A stretch of 27,842 nt of DNA from a virus, in the IMG/VR virus record IMGVR_UViG_3300021368_002180, positions 1 to 27,842 of that record; one strand, 5' to 3'. Positions 11,401-18,755 of the stretch are shown here, piece after piece. Numbering within the stretch: position 1 is the stretch's first letter; every line of letters starts with the position of its first letter. Below the pieces are notes generated by a model that ran no database searches, had not been told where the DNA came from, and was given only the letters and a program-made list of their open reading frames with translations. The position numbers and the translations under genes were made by a program.

Positions 11401-14033
11401 AAAGGATCGTTTCCGTCTGATACCGATCCAAAACTTCCGTATGAGTTATTACCATTTGTTGCACGTATTACTCCGCCATTTTCAGCTAGATATCCAACCG
11501 CACAATAGTATGTAAACACTGACACAAGTTCTGCTCTAGCATTGTTTGTAATATAAGCACCAATACCATCACTTAGAACTTGTGTAAAATCGTTTGATGT
11601 CATTGATTTATTTCCGCCGTTATGTAAAGAACCGTCAACAACTTTTCCATAACAGCGTGTGCCGATATTTGTAACACCTTGTATATATGGAGATCTTTTC
11701 ATAATCCACATACGATTATCATCAGGACCCCACCCTGGATCAAGTGCAACACAAGCACCGCCTGTTGGACGCTGATAAATGTCGTATACACCTGGAGGGT
11801 TAAGTCCGCCTGATAATCCTTCAATTGTGCAGTTTCTTAATCCTGTGGTATCTCTGCAATAGAACATATCAGTAGTTGTTGACCCTGTTACTGCTCTTGC
11901 ATACCTATCCGCGGCCTTAAGTGTACCGTAGTTTCCAGGATATTCCAAATCTCTTATCATTGCACGAATGAAACTTTGTATATCATTTCTAATGCGAACT
12001 AAGTCTCCTGTAAAATTAGGAAACACATTTGAGATATAAGCAAAACAATCCTGTACAATAAACTCTTTATTTTGATTAATAATTGCCGCCGAATTTGTTA
12101 GACCAGAGTCAGAAGTTTTTGTATTAGTTCCTGTTATTGTTGGATTTGTATCTCCACTTTGTGAAAGATACAAGACCCTATCTTTATAAGTTTGGAATTG
12201 AGTTGACATGAATACAAATGCATCATTTGATCCTGCAGGCAGTGTACGCTTTTGTTCAAACGTATTTCCAGCTGAAACGACAACCGGTATATTTTGCACT
12301 AAATTCTGTGAAAGTGTTATAAATCTCTGTAATATGCTTGTATGGAAAGTATAATCGTCTTGATATTCTGTTCTAGGTCCTGTTGCAGTAATTGTAGTTG
12401 CTCTAAGTTCATCACCCATTACAACACATCCTGCTGGAATACTAATTGGCCCTATTTCCTCAAAATTACCTGCGGCTACTGCAACTTTAGTTGGTACTAG
12501 AGGATCAAAGTTATCTTCAATCCATTCGCAAGCGTGTCTAATTGTTCTAAATGGATTTTCCCATTCTCTACCATAACCTTCTTCATCTTTACCATTTGTT
12601 GCAACATATACAACTTGGCTTTCGTAATCTCTGTTACGCCAGAATATTTCTTGATCTGCTGTAACGCTAAGTATTTGGTTTTGCTCACCAATTCCTAATC
12701 TTCCATCACCTAATGAACTGTCATCTTCATAGTTATCAAATCTAAAATAATCATATGTAAGCAAATCACCTTTGGTTGTTAATGCCGCAGAACGTCCTGC
12801 CTGAACATTAAGATCCCAATAATTATATAAATCAACTGCTAAGTCGCCGGGCGCGGTAGGATAAGAACTTGTGTGTTCAAAATTACAAGTATAAGAACTA
12901 CCTAAATGATAGACTACATCACCTCTGCTATAAAGCTCACCTGTTGCCCATTGGCCGATCCATCTTTGCCCTTTTGCTATTAGGTTCCAAACTTCTGGAT
13001 CTACATCCGTTGCTGAACTATCATCACCGTCTTGTAAGTTTATATCTCTTACAGCTTCATATAAAAATCCACCTCTTTGTACAATATCACCTGTTTGATA
13101 TTTTCCTGATAAACTCCAGTCTCCTGCAAAGTCATTTGTTTTTGCAAGTATTTGCCAATTTCTTGTAGAATCTCCGCCTACAGCTTCTTTGATCACATTT
13201 CCATTTGCATCTATTGTGGACACAAATCCTGGTTGGCTATCCAAATTAGTGGCTACAGCACTATATATAAATCCGCCATAGCGGACAATATCACCTATAG
13301 AATAAACAATGCTCGAATCCCAAGTATTTTTAAAACTAGTACCTGTAAATCTTATGCTAAACTCGGTTGTAGATATTTGTGTGCCAGTTGAAGTGTGACT
13401 TGTTATGCATTCGTATATAGCACCACCAAAACTTACAAGATCGTTTTTTCTATAAATTGTTGCTGTTGCCCAAGCACCTTTCCATTCTATACCTGGATGA
13501 AACAAGTCCCAACAATTATCTGAAGGACTAGTAAAAATGTTGTCTTCTAATTTGGATCCAGCACTGTGCGCTTTAACACAACGATACACATTACCGCTAT
13601 ATTTTACAAGTGCGCCTTCACCATAATCTAAACCACTTACCCAATCACCTACAAAGTCTATTCCGTCAACAAAGTCTTCCCAATAGTTACTTTGCGCTCC
13701 AAAACTTGTTGCAGTATGAGGAACTGTACATAAGTGTAAAGTACCTTGATAAAATACTAATTCACCAGGTGCATAATCTTCTCCAGGTGTGTATGCTCCG
13801 CTGAAAGTTTTACCACTTACCATTACAATCCAGTATGGATCAGGTTGTGGAGGATTTGATCCAGGCAGTATTCTAGCGGCTTCATTGGCAAAGTTTGATG
13901 AACTTGTGTGTGCAGTTATACAAACATAACTTTTACCACCGTTATAAACAATATCATCTTTTTTGTATACAGTGCTTTCTTGCCATTCGCCTCGCCAGTT
14001 GTACTTAAACCTATCTAATCTAAATTCTGCCAT
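8454..14033 (-). CDS. 1859-aa modular virion protein: CBM-like repeats, beta-helix, beta-propeller
   Basis: Domains in order: seven CBM-like repeats (about 1-415; e.g. YKKDDIVYNGGKSYVC); a TTKGDLL linker (about 420); a beta-helix entry (about 475-540, GCVVMGDELRA); one diverged helical unit; the beta-helix core (RSPYIQGV near 780, RAELVSVFTYY near 834); a spacer with GWDHIIPG (about 1034); a beta-propeller (about 1182-1465) with six or seven blades of the type aYGnGrF...YSTDGLNWT; and a C-terminal region with NFRAGELFSVQQATG near 1704, a module shared with the 1265- and 1131-aa proteins. No signal peptide or membrane segment is evident. The start follows the previous stop by one base, with AGGA upstream. 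This build suits a tail fibre or surface adhesin. It is paralogous to the 747-aa plus giant pair. The exact role is unknown. Confidence 0.87.
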   Translation of the reverse strand: MAEFRLDRFKYNWRGEWQESTVYKKDDIVYNGGKSYVCITAHTSSSNFANEAARILPGSNPPQPDPYWIVMVSGKTFSGAYTPGEDYAPGELVFYQGTLHLCTVPHTATSFGAQSNYWEDFVDGIDFVGDWVSGLDYGEGALVKYSGNVYRCVKAHSAGSKLEDNIFTSPSDNCWDLFHPGIEWKGAWATATIYRKNDLVSFGGAIYECITSHTSTGTQISTTEFSIRFTGTSFKNTWDSSIVYSIGDIVRYGGFIYSAVATNLDSQPGFVSTIDANGNVIKEAVGGDSTRNWQILAKTNDFAGDWSLSGKYQTGDIVQRGGFLYEAVRDINLQDGDDSSATDVDPEVWNLIAKGQRWIGQWATGELYSRGDVVYHLGSSYTCNFEHTSSYPTAPGDLAVDLYNYWDLNVQAGRSAALTTKGDLLTYDYFRFDNYEDDSSLGDGRLGIGEQNQILSVTADQEIFWRNRDYESQVVYVATNGKDEEGYGREWENPFRTIRHACEWIEDNFDPLVPTKVAVAAGNFEEIGPISIPAGCVVMGDELRATTITATGPRTEYQDDYTFHTSILQRFITLSQNLVQNIPVVVSAGNTFEQKRTLPAGSNDAFVFMSTQFQTYKDRVLYLSQSGDTNPTITGTNTKTSDSGLTNSAAIINQNKEFIVQDCFAYISNVFPNFTGDLVRIRNDIQSFIRAMIRDLEYPGNYGTLKAADRYARAVTGSTTTDMFYCRDTTGLRNCTIEGLSGGLNPPGVYDIYQRPTGGACVALDPGWGPDDNRMWIMKRSPYIQGVTNIGTRCYGKVVDGSLHNGGNKSMTSNDFTQVLSDGIGAYITNNARAELVSVFTYYCAVGYLAENGGVIRATNGNNSYGSFGSVSDGNDPLETPDAVTVNNRENEALVDSAFAGGTSDELFVFQYENCGEKYTSADAVITGAGDDADIEYTDFRDGGVFEPRLINTKGSGSEGGSGFKVNANSAQITVDATSTIRLNTNDPTQFLSDINGMRIIITSGRGAGQYAYITGFDVITRDTTVAKESDNTAGWDHIIPGTDLVADFDSTTNYRIEPRIASTHPGFVAVNGDVPAAREWRGADWGYQTVDYTNIAISNGTGDTFDDDPIPARFNIQRKGQNYNLTKTVSGAGYAVGDTFTVLGTLLGGTSPANDLTITVLTVSDDSTNAILTFSSSGTPRGKRMVAIADPNFSAYSDDGIAWVEGNMSYIGDFRKVVAGEDAWVAISNNTNTVSFSYDGENWITRSIPTTDNWVDIAYGNGRFIMIAEGSNNVVYSTDGLNWTAGTIPDSDDSTTAQWQKITYGQGRFVCISGSGNQSARTADGVSWILYLNSLPAGDYDFAGLAYGDNRFIAVTTDGTTLYSLDKGTTFKTGTSIPQLGGVDLHVKDFRYLQGVFMAVGDQSVPGTGAPQPSQDEIDRCATTEDGLIWTERNLNNNARLYSTIAPGNFSNVGTFVVLGDQTTSNATARVTTGKQARFKADVFQGAFRKIIIWDPGSGYSESNPCALTITDTTFVVPLEIEMRYGDGVLSQPDFIDRGAGYRTSSSTITISGDGYADIIPETNDVVLDGVAIVPGPGVQIRFSTLPDVETEDPDDLKLYTGVKITDLGDDGSGTGSRKVRFTISPRLRNENNMRHGTAATLRSGYSQCRITGHDFLDIGTGNFIETNYPDLYAGGRYFTSAPENEVEELNGGRVFYVSTDQDGNFRAGELFSVQQATGIVTISAEFFDLDGLSQLSLGGVRLGGSGAVINEFSTDPTFSADSNNIVPTQKAIATFLADRLSVGGSDLEANGIVAGRVKIGTDTNEISMTDDTYLYFNRVVDFSGKDANNNLTGISGTILSQMLITMEYVPEVQGGSS

Positions 14034-14034
14034 T

Positions 14035-14472
14035 TTAGTATCCTATCGTTTCTGAACTGTATTTGGTCAATACTTGGTTGTCAACACCTTCACCGTAACC
14101 AGGTGTGCTTACTTTATCTGGATATTCATACGCTTCGGAAATACGCTGTACAAAAAATCCTGTTTCTTCTTCAATATAATATAACAAACTTCTGTTTTCC
14201 CATTTGAACTGCTGATATCTCAAGTTAGGATAAAGTTGCTCATGATCAACATCAATACCATCTAAAAAGTCAATACCTTCTTCAAAGTCTGGATAGTTTT
14301 CTGATGCAATACCTAGGTCGTTAACAATCACAACGTTTTGATCGCCACCTCTTAATTGATCTAGCACAACTAGAAACAATTCACCGTCTTCATTCCTACG
14401 TAGTCCGTAAAAATATCTTTTAATAAAACCTGCGGCTACTTCAGCTGGTGTAGTACCTATGTAATAACTCAT
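14035..14472 (-). CDS. Small acidic virion-type protein, 145 aa
   Basis: This is a compact, acidic, aromatic-rich protein that starts MSYYIGTTPAEVAAGF. The N-terminal GFIKRYFYGLRR, followed by an acidic Asp/Glu-rich middle (DFEEGIDFLDGID), gives it a recognisable pattern. I believe similar proteins occur among structural genes of marine T4-like phages, but I cannot confirm this without a search. Its ATG overlaps the stop of the 109-aa gene by one base (TAATG), and its own stop lies one base before the 1859-aa gene. The three are therefore probably translated as a coupled set. A connector or assembly partner for the neighbouring fibre protein is plausible but unproven. Confidence 0.8.
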   Translation of the reverse strand: MSYYIGTTPAEVAAGFIKRYFYGLRRNEDGELFLVVLDQLRGGDQNVVIVNDLGIASENYPDFEEGIDFLDGIDVDHEQLYPNLRYQQFKWENRSLLYYIEEETGFFVQRISEAYEYPDKVSTPGYGEGVDNQVLTKYSSETIGY

Positions 14473-14801
14473 TATACAATCTCCACGTAACTTATTATAA
14501 CGTCAACAGCGTCATTTAAGCTACAACTTACCCACATTTGATTACTGGGTGCTAATATTAATTTTTCACCTGTTGATACAGCTCTCAAACTTGTGCCAGA
14601 CGGTAGAACAGAATCTTTCAAATAATATCCTCTAACACTATCGTCACTTTGTATTTCAACATCACAATAAACAAACTTATCTGTTAGATTTGTAAAACTA
14701 ATACCTAACACTGTTGCTCTTTGCGATGCTGTAGTCTCCAATACTTTTACTGGAACCTTGCCTACGTTTTTGACTACTGTATTTCTAAAAAATGTTGCCA
14801 T
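14472..14801 (-). CDS. Small beta-rich virion-type protein, 109 aa
   Basis: The protein is mostly beta-strand and ends in DVIISYVEIV. The C-terminal half (LPSGTSLRAVSTGEKLILAP, then the ISYVEIV strand) parallels the end of the 114-aa protein at 22716-23060 (LPAGETFTF...VSYLEV). The two are probably distant paralogues placed beside the two sets of fibre genes. AAGGAAG lies upstream of the ATG, and the gap after the 1265-aa gene is 10 nt. A small virion decoration or fibre-attachment role is a guess from context. Confidence 0.8.
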   Translation of the reverse strand: MATFFRNTVVKNVGKVPVKVLETTASQRATVLGISFTNLTDKFVYCDVEIQSDDSVRGYYLKDSVLPSGTSLRAVSTGEKLILAPSNQMWVSCSLNDAVDVIISYVEIV

Positions 14802-14811
14802 CTATTCTTCC

Positions 14812-17800
14812 TTATCCAAACATAAGAGCTTGTAAAATTCCTATATCCTCTGCTTCTTGTTGGTTTACACCTGCCGCAGTGCCTGCAACACCTGTAAATT
14901 GTATGCCATCATATATTTCTACCCTTGAATCAAAAGTATTATATCTCATCATTCCGATTTCTGGTGTTGCTGGTCTTCCGCTTCCATCACCTTTTGGAAT
15001 AACAAGACCATACGTACCATCAAACTTCCAATATGCATCTGCACCTGTTTTTTCAAACAATGTTACAGCGTCTGCTACTGTGTTGGTAATTGTATTATCT
15101 TTGATAGCAAAGTTATCAATAATTACACTACCAGTGCCGTTTGCTGTAAACTGTAAATCAGCATTAGTTGTTACTGTACTTATCACATTTCCATCAATCT
15201 GTATATCATCTACGGTTACTCTTGGAGCGTTCAATCTAGTAGAATCTACATCAACTATAGTGTTGTTGTTTACTACAAATCTAATCACATCGTCGTTGCC
15301 GCCTTCGGTGTTTTCTGCTGTAACTTTAGTGTTTGCATCTAAATCTTCAACACCTTTGATATTGATCCAATTTGCGCCGTTGTAGCCTTCAAATCTGTTT
15401 AGTTCACTGTTGTATCTAAGTTGTCCTGCTACTGATGTTGGTCTTTGCGCTGTAGTACCTGATGGTAGTTTTATAGCACCAGTTGAAGCAAAAATTACAT
15501 TTTCACTGCCAGGAGAAAATGTCATGTCTCCTGTTGTGCTTATATCATTTACTTGGAACGTAAATCCTTCCGCTTGTACTGCTCCTGTACCTGCGGCTCT
15601 AAGTTCTAAATCGCTGTTACTATTAGTTGTTGTTATAAAATTATCATCTATTAATATATCACCAGTGCTAAAACTATTTGCAGTGATATCTCCTGTACTG
15701 TTAACATCGCTAACTGTAAATGTTCCAGCAACTGTTAGGTTACCAGTAACCTGTACATCATTGTTCGGAACAATAATTTTACCTGTTCCATTTGCTCTTA
15801 ATTCTAAATCAGCATTAGAAGTTGTTGTTGTAATAAAATTATCATCTACTAGTATTTCTTCAAATTGTGCTGAGCCGCTGATGTCTAAATTTTGTGTAGC
15901 AGTTAAGTTTCCTGTGATAACTGTATTACCAGTTTGATTGTAATCACCTACATGTGTAATTGTTCCTGTTATTCCAGTGTTTGCAAGTGTAGTTGTTCCA
16001 TCAACTTGTAGATTGTTTGTAACTTCTAGATTGTTATTAGGAATTAAAATTTTGCCTGTGCCATTTGCACGTAACTCAAGATCACTGTTTGAAACAGTTG
16101 TTGTGATATAGTTTGTGTTGACTTCAATATCATCAACTGCAATTTCACTTACCCACAGTTTACTCCAAATGTTTGTGCTTGTTCCTAAACTGTACGTATC
16201 TGTGGTGTCTGGCACAAGATTACTTGCTATACCAGCTACAATAGTAATGTTGTCAGTTGCTTCGTCACCTATTGTAATATTCCCACCAATTGTGACATCA
16301 CCGCTAACATCTAAATTTCCTGTAATGTCAACGTTGTCTAGTAGATTAATTACACCGCTTGCGCTGTCTATATTAATTGCACCAGCTGTGCTTGAAATAG
16401 TATTACCAGAAAGTCTTAGGTTTCCTGTGTCAATTCTTTCACCATTAATAAATGTGTTTTGCCCGTTGGTTGTAAATGTTGCACCGTTTGTAAGATTGAT
16501 ATTTAAATCACTTGCAACAAAGTTTACAGTACCATCTGCTTGATTAACACGGAATAGATCACCAACTCTAAAATCACCTTTGTGGTCTACGGAATTATAT
16601 CTTATCTTAGCGTCATTTAATTCTATAACTTCGTCTGCTTGATCAACAGTTCCTGGATCATTTGTAACTTCTTTACCATTACCTATGTATGCTAGATTTT
16701 GTCCAATAGCGTATACAATTACTCCAGCGCCATCACCTACCAGTCCTTGATTACCGTATACACTAGCAGAACCAATCATTCTTATTTCTGCACCAAAGTC
16801 CTGTAGATCTATGTTTTCAATTGAAGTTGCAGTTGCGCCAGAACCGTTTGAAATACTTTGCGGTGTTGTGTCAAATCCTACTAAATTAATGTTTCTACCA
16901 TCAACAGTAATTACATCACCGTCAACACTTTCTGCTGTAACATTTACTACTGTTGAACTATCAGTGGATGTAAATGTAATAGTATTCCCTGCGGCAAATG
17001 TTCCTGATACTCCGCCTAGTCTAATTTTTGTTTTACCATCACCTTTAATACCGTCATTGCTGTCAAATGCATAAACAGATCTATTTGCAAAATAAGTAAA
17101 TGAATTTAACCACTCAATTCTAGCACCGTTAGTTGCGGTTAATCCATCAACACCTGGTGTTATAAATGTCACTGAATGGAATAGCATACTTGCTTCTTTA
17201 GAATTTGCTGTAGCATATGCACCATCTACATAAGGACCTTTACCAGCATCTCCAGCATTGAATCCTCTAGGATCTTCTGCTGTTGTTGTACTACCTTGTG
17301 TAATAACTGTGATGTTTTTTATGTATGGTGAGCGTGTTGTAACTTCAAAATCTGTTGCAAAACGGAATGAATATCCATTGTCTGGAAATACTCTTGTTCC
17401 TCCATTACAGCTAAATGTTAGGTTAGAAACAAATACCTCTGTGCCTATACCTAAATCTACAGCAGGCGTAAAGAAAATAGCTAAATCACCTGTAGCTTCA
17501 TTATAGTTGGTAGGTGCGGTAACAGTATAAGTAGTACCACCTGCTGTTACTGTTCCGCCGCTTACATATGTGTGTGCTTGATCAGTTGTACCAACATTTA
17601 CTATTATGCCTCCAGCAAGTGAATTTGTTGTTGTAAAAAAGTTACCACCACTGTAAAAACCTGTTAGTGTTAACTCCTCAACTGTTGTTTCGCCATTTAA
17701 TAATACAGCATCATTATAGCGTGTCGCAGTTGTAGGTTGTATTGTAACAGTTCTAATTCCTTGGCCTTTGAGTGTTACACCTACTGGAATCGTTAAAGGA

Positions 17801-18609
17801 AATGCTTCTGTGTAGACACCTGGGAATACCATAACTGTATCGCCTGATGTTGCCAAACTTAAACCTTGTGTAATTGACGCTACCGGATCTTGTGGGTGCG
17901 TTCCTGTGTGAGTGTCATCACCGTTCTCTGCAACATAAATTATGTTGCCTGCTCTAAGCGTAAGATCAACTCCACCAACAGTTAGATTTGGTGTATTAAT
18001 AGTTGTAGCAACAACGTCATTAATATAACCAGTTGCCCAGTTTTTTGTTGCACTACCTAAATTGTATGTATTATTTTGATCGGGTATAATATCACTTGCA
18101 ATGTCAGCATTGATAACAATGTTATCTGTATCAGCATCACCTAATGTAATATCGCCGTCTGCTGTAATGTTTCCTGTTGCATGTATATTACCTGTGACAT
18201 TCATATCAGAATGTACGTCAACAGTACCTGTTCCGTTAGGACGAAGTTCTAAATTAGCATTACTATCATTTGTGCTGATAACATTGCCTTCAATATCTAT
18301 CGAATCTATTCTTGCTTTGTTTTGATAAACAACATTATCGAGTGTACCTAAGTTTAGTGTACCTGAAGTAGAACTAATAGTGTTACCTGTTATGTCAATA
18401 CTATTAATTTGAACATTATTATCTACTATAAGATTAGTTGTTCTGATTGTGCCGTTAACGTCTAATTCATATTGAGGGGTTGTGGTTTTTATACCGACAC
18501 GCTGGTTATTAACATCTAAATATAGCAGGTCTGTCTCAAATGCCAGATCTATGCCATTACGCAATAGATTTGACTTTAAGAGCGGACCGGATATGCGACC
18601 TACAGCCAT
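14812..18609 (-). CDS. 1265-aa fibre-like virion protein with beta-helix
   Basis: The N-terminus MAVGRISGPLL...NLLRNGIDLAFETDLLYLD is shared with the 1131-aa paralogue. Next comes a NGTGTVDV repeat (about 117) and an INADIASDIIPDQNNTYNLG block. A beta-helix runs from about 224 (IYVAENGDDT, then PGVYTEAFPL and RSPYIKNITV near 427). A DFRVGDLFRVNQADG module sits near 680. Several SDLELRANGTGK-type repeats lie near 842, 931, 998 and 1156. An LPSGTTAQRP...LRYN...FEGYNG module is near 1050, and the C-terminus ends ILQALMFG. Compared with the 1131-aa paralogue it has two insertions, about 320-423 and 527-598. AGGAG precedes the ATG, and a late-type promoter lies about 115 bp upstream. The repeat-built, beta-helical form fits a tail fibre or whisker-like structural protein; no catalytic motif was seen. 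Confidence 0.87.
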   Translation of the reverse strand: MAVGRISGPLLKSNLLRNGIDLAFETDLLYLDVNNQRVGIKTTTPQYELDVNGTIRTTNLIVDNNVQINSIDITGNTISSTSGTLNLGTLDNVVYQNKARIDSIDIEGNVISTNDSNANLELRPNGTGTVDVHSDMNVTGNIHATGNITADGDITLGDADTDNIVINADIASDIIPDQNNTYNLGSATKNWATGYINDVVATTINTPNLTVGGVDLTLRAGNIIYVAENGDDTHTGTHPQDPVASITQGLSLATSGDTVMVFPGVYTEAFPLTIPVGVTLKGQGIRTVTIQPTTATRYNDAVLLNGETTVEELTLTGFYSGGNFFTTTNSLAGGIIVNVGTTDQAHTYVSGGTVTAGGTTYTVTAPTNYNEATGDLAIFFTPAVDLGIGTEVFVSNLTFSCNGGTRVFPDNGYSFRFATDFEVTTRSPYIKNITVITQGSTTTAEDPRGFNAGDAGKGPYVDGAYATANSKEASMLFHSVTFITPGVDGLTATNGARIEWLNSFTYFANRSVYAFDSNDGIKGDGKTKIRLGGVSGTFAAGNTITFTSTDSSTVVNVTAESVDGDVITVDGRNINLVGFDTTPQSISNGSGATATSIENIDLQDFGAEIRMIGSASVYGNQGLVGDGAGVIVYAIGQNLAYIGNGKEVTNDPGTVDQADEVIELNDAKIRYNSVDHKGDFRVGDLFRVNQADGTVNFVASDLNINLTNGATFTTNGQNTFINGERIDTGNLRLSGNTISSTAGAINIDSASGVINLLDNVDITGNLDVSGDVTIGGNITIGDEATDNITIVAGIASNLVPDTTDTYSLGTSTNIWSKLWVSEIAVDDIEVNTNYITTTVSNSDLELRANGTGKILIPNNNLEVTNNLQVDGTTTLANTGITGTITHVGDYNQTGNTVITGNLTATQNLDISGSAQFEEILVDDNFITTTTSNADLELRANGTGKIIVPNNDVQVTGNLTVAGTFTVSDVNSTGDITANSFSTGDILIDDNFITTTNSNSDLELRAAGTGAVQAEGFTFQVNDISTTGDMTFSPGSENVIFASTGAIKLPSGTTAQRPTSVAGQLRYNSELNRFEGYNGANWINIKGVEDLDANTKVTAENTEGGNDDVIRFVVNNNTIVDVDSTRLNAPRVTVDDIQIDGNVISTVTTNADLQFTANGTGSVIIDNFAIKDNTITNTVADAVTLFEKTGADAYWKFDGTYGLVIPKGDGSGRPATPEIGMMRYNTFDSRVEIYDGIQFTGVAGTAAGVNQQEAEDIGILQALMFG

Positions 18610-18724
18610 CTTCTCTCCTCAATACGGGCATCCTGTGCCTCCAACCTGTTCAGACTTATGTCTCTATCGCTGGTTGACCACGGTTTGTACCTGCAGAACA
18701 ATGGTCGCTGTCACTGCATTAATA
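18610..18724 (-). other. GC-richer leader upstream of the 1265-aa gene
   Basis: This 115-bp stretch lies between the late-type promoter and the ATG. By eye it is clearly richer in G+C than its surroundings. One frame encodes SLNRLEAQDARIEE in its last part, which looks like coiled-coil protein, but a TGA lies upstream in that frame. The only start there would be a TTG at about 18701 without a ribosome site, giving 33 residues and overlapping the start of the 1265-aa gene. It could be a long structured leader, a very small gene, or the remnant of an older C-terminus. Confidence 0.35.
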
Positions 18725-18733
18725 GTATTTATC
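18725..18733 (-). promoter_or_regulatory. T4-type late promoter (GATAAATAC)
   Basis: On the minus strand this reads GATAAATAC and sits 22 bp after the stop of the 1131-aa gene. It has the same nine bases as the sites at 8435 and 24640. It would start transcription of the 1265-aa gene and the coupled small genes behind it, with an unusually long leader of about 115 nt. Confidence 0.65.
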
Positions 18734-18755
18734 GTTATTGTGAAAATGTATGGTG

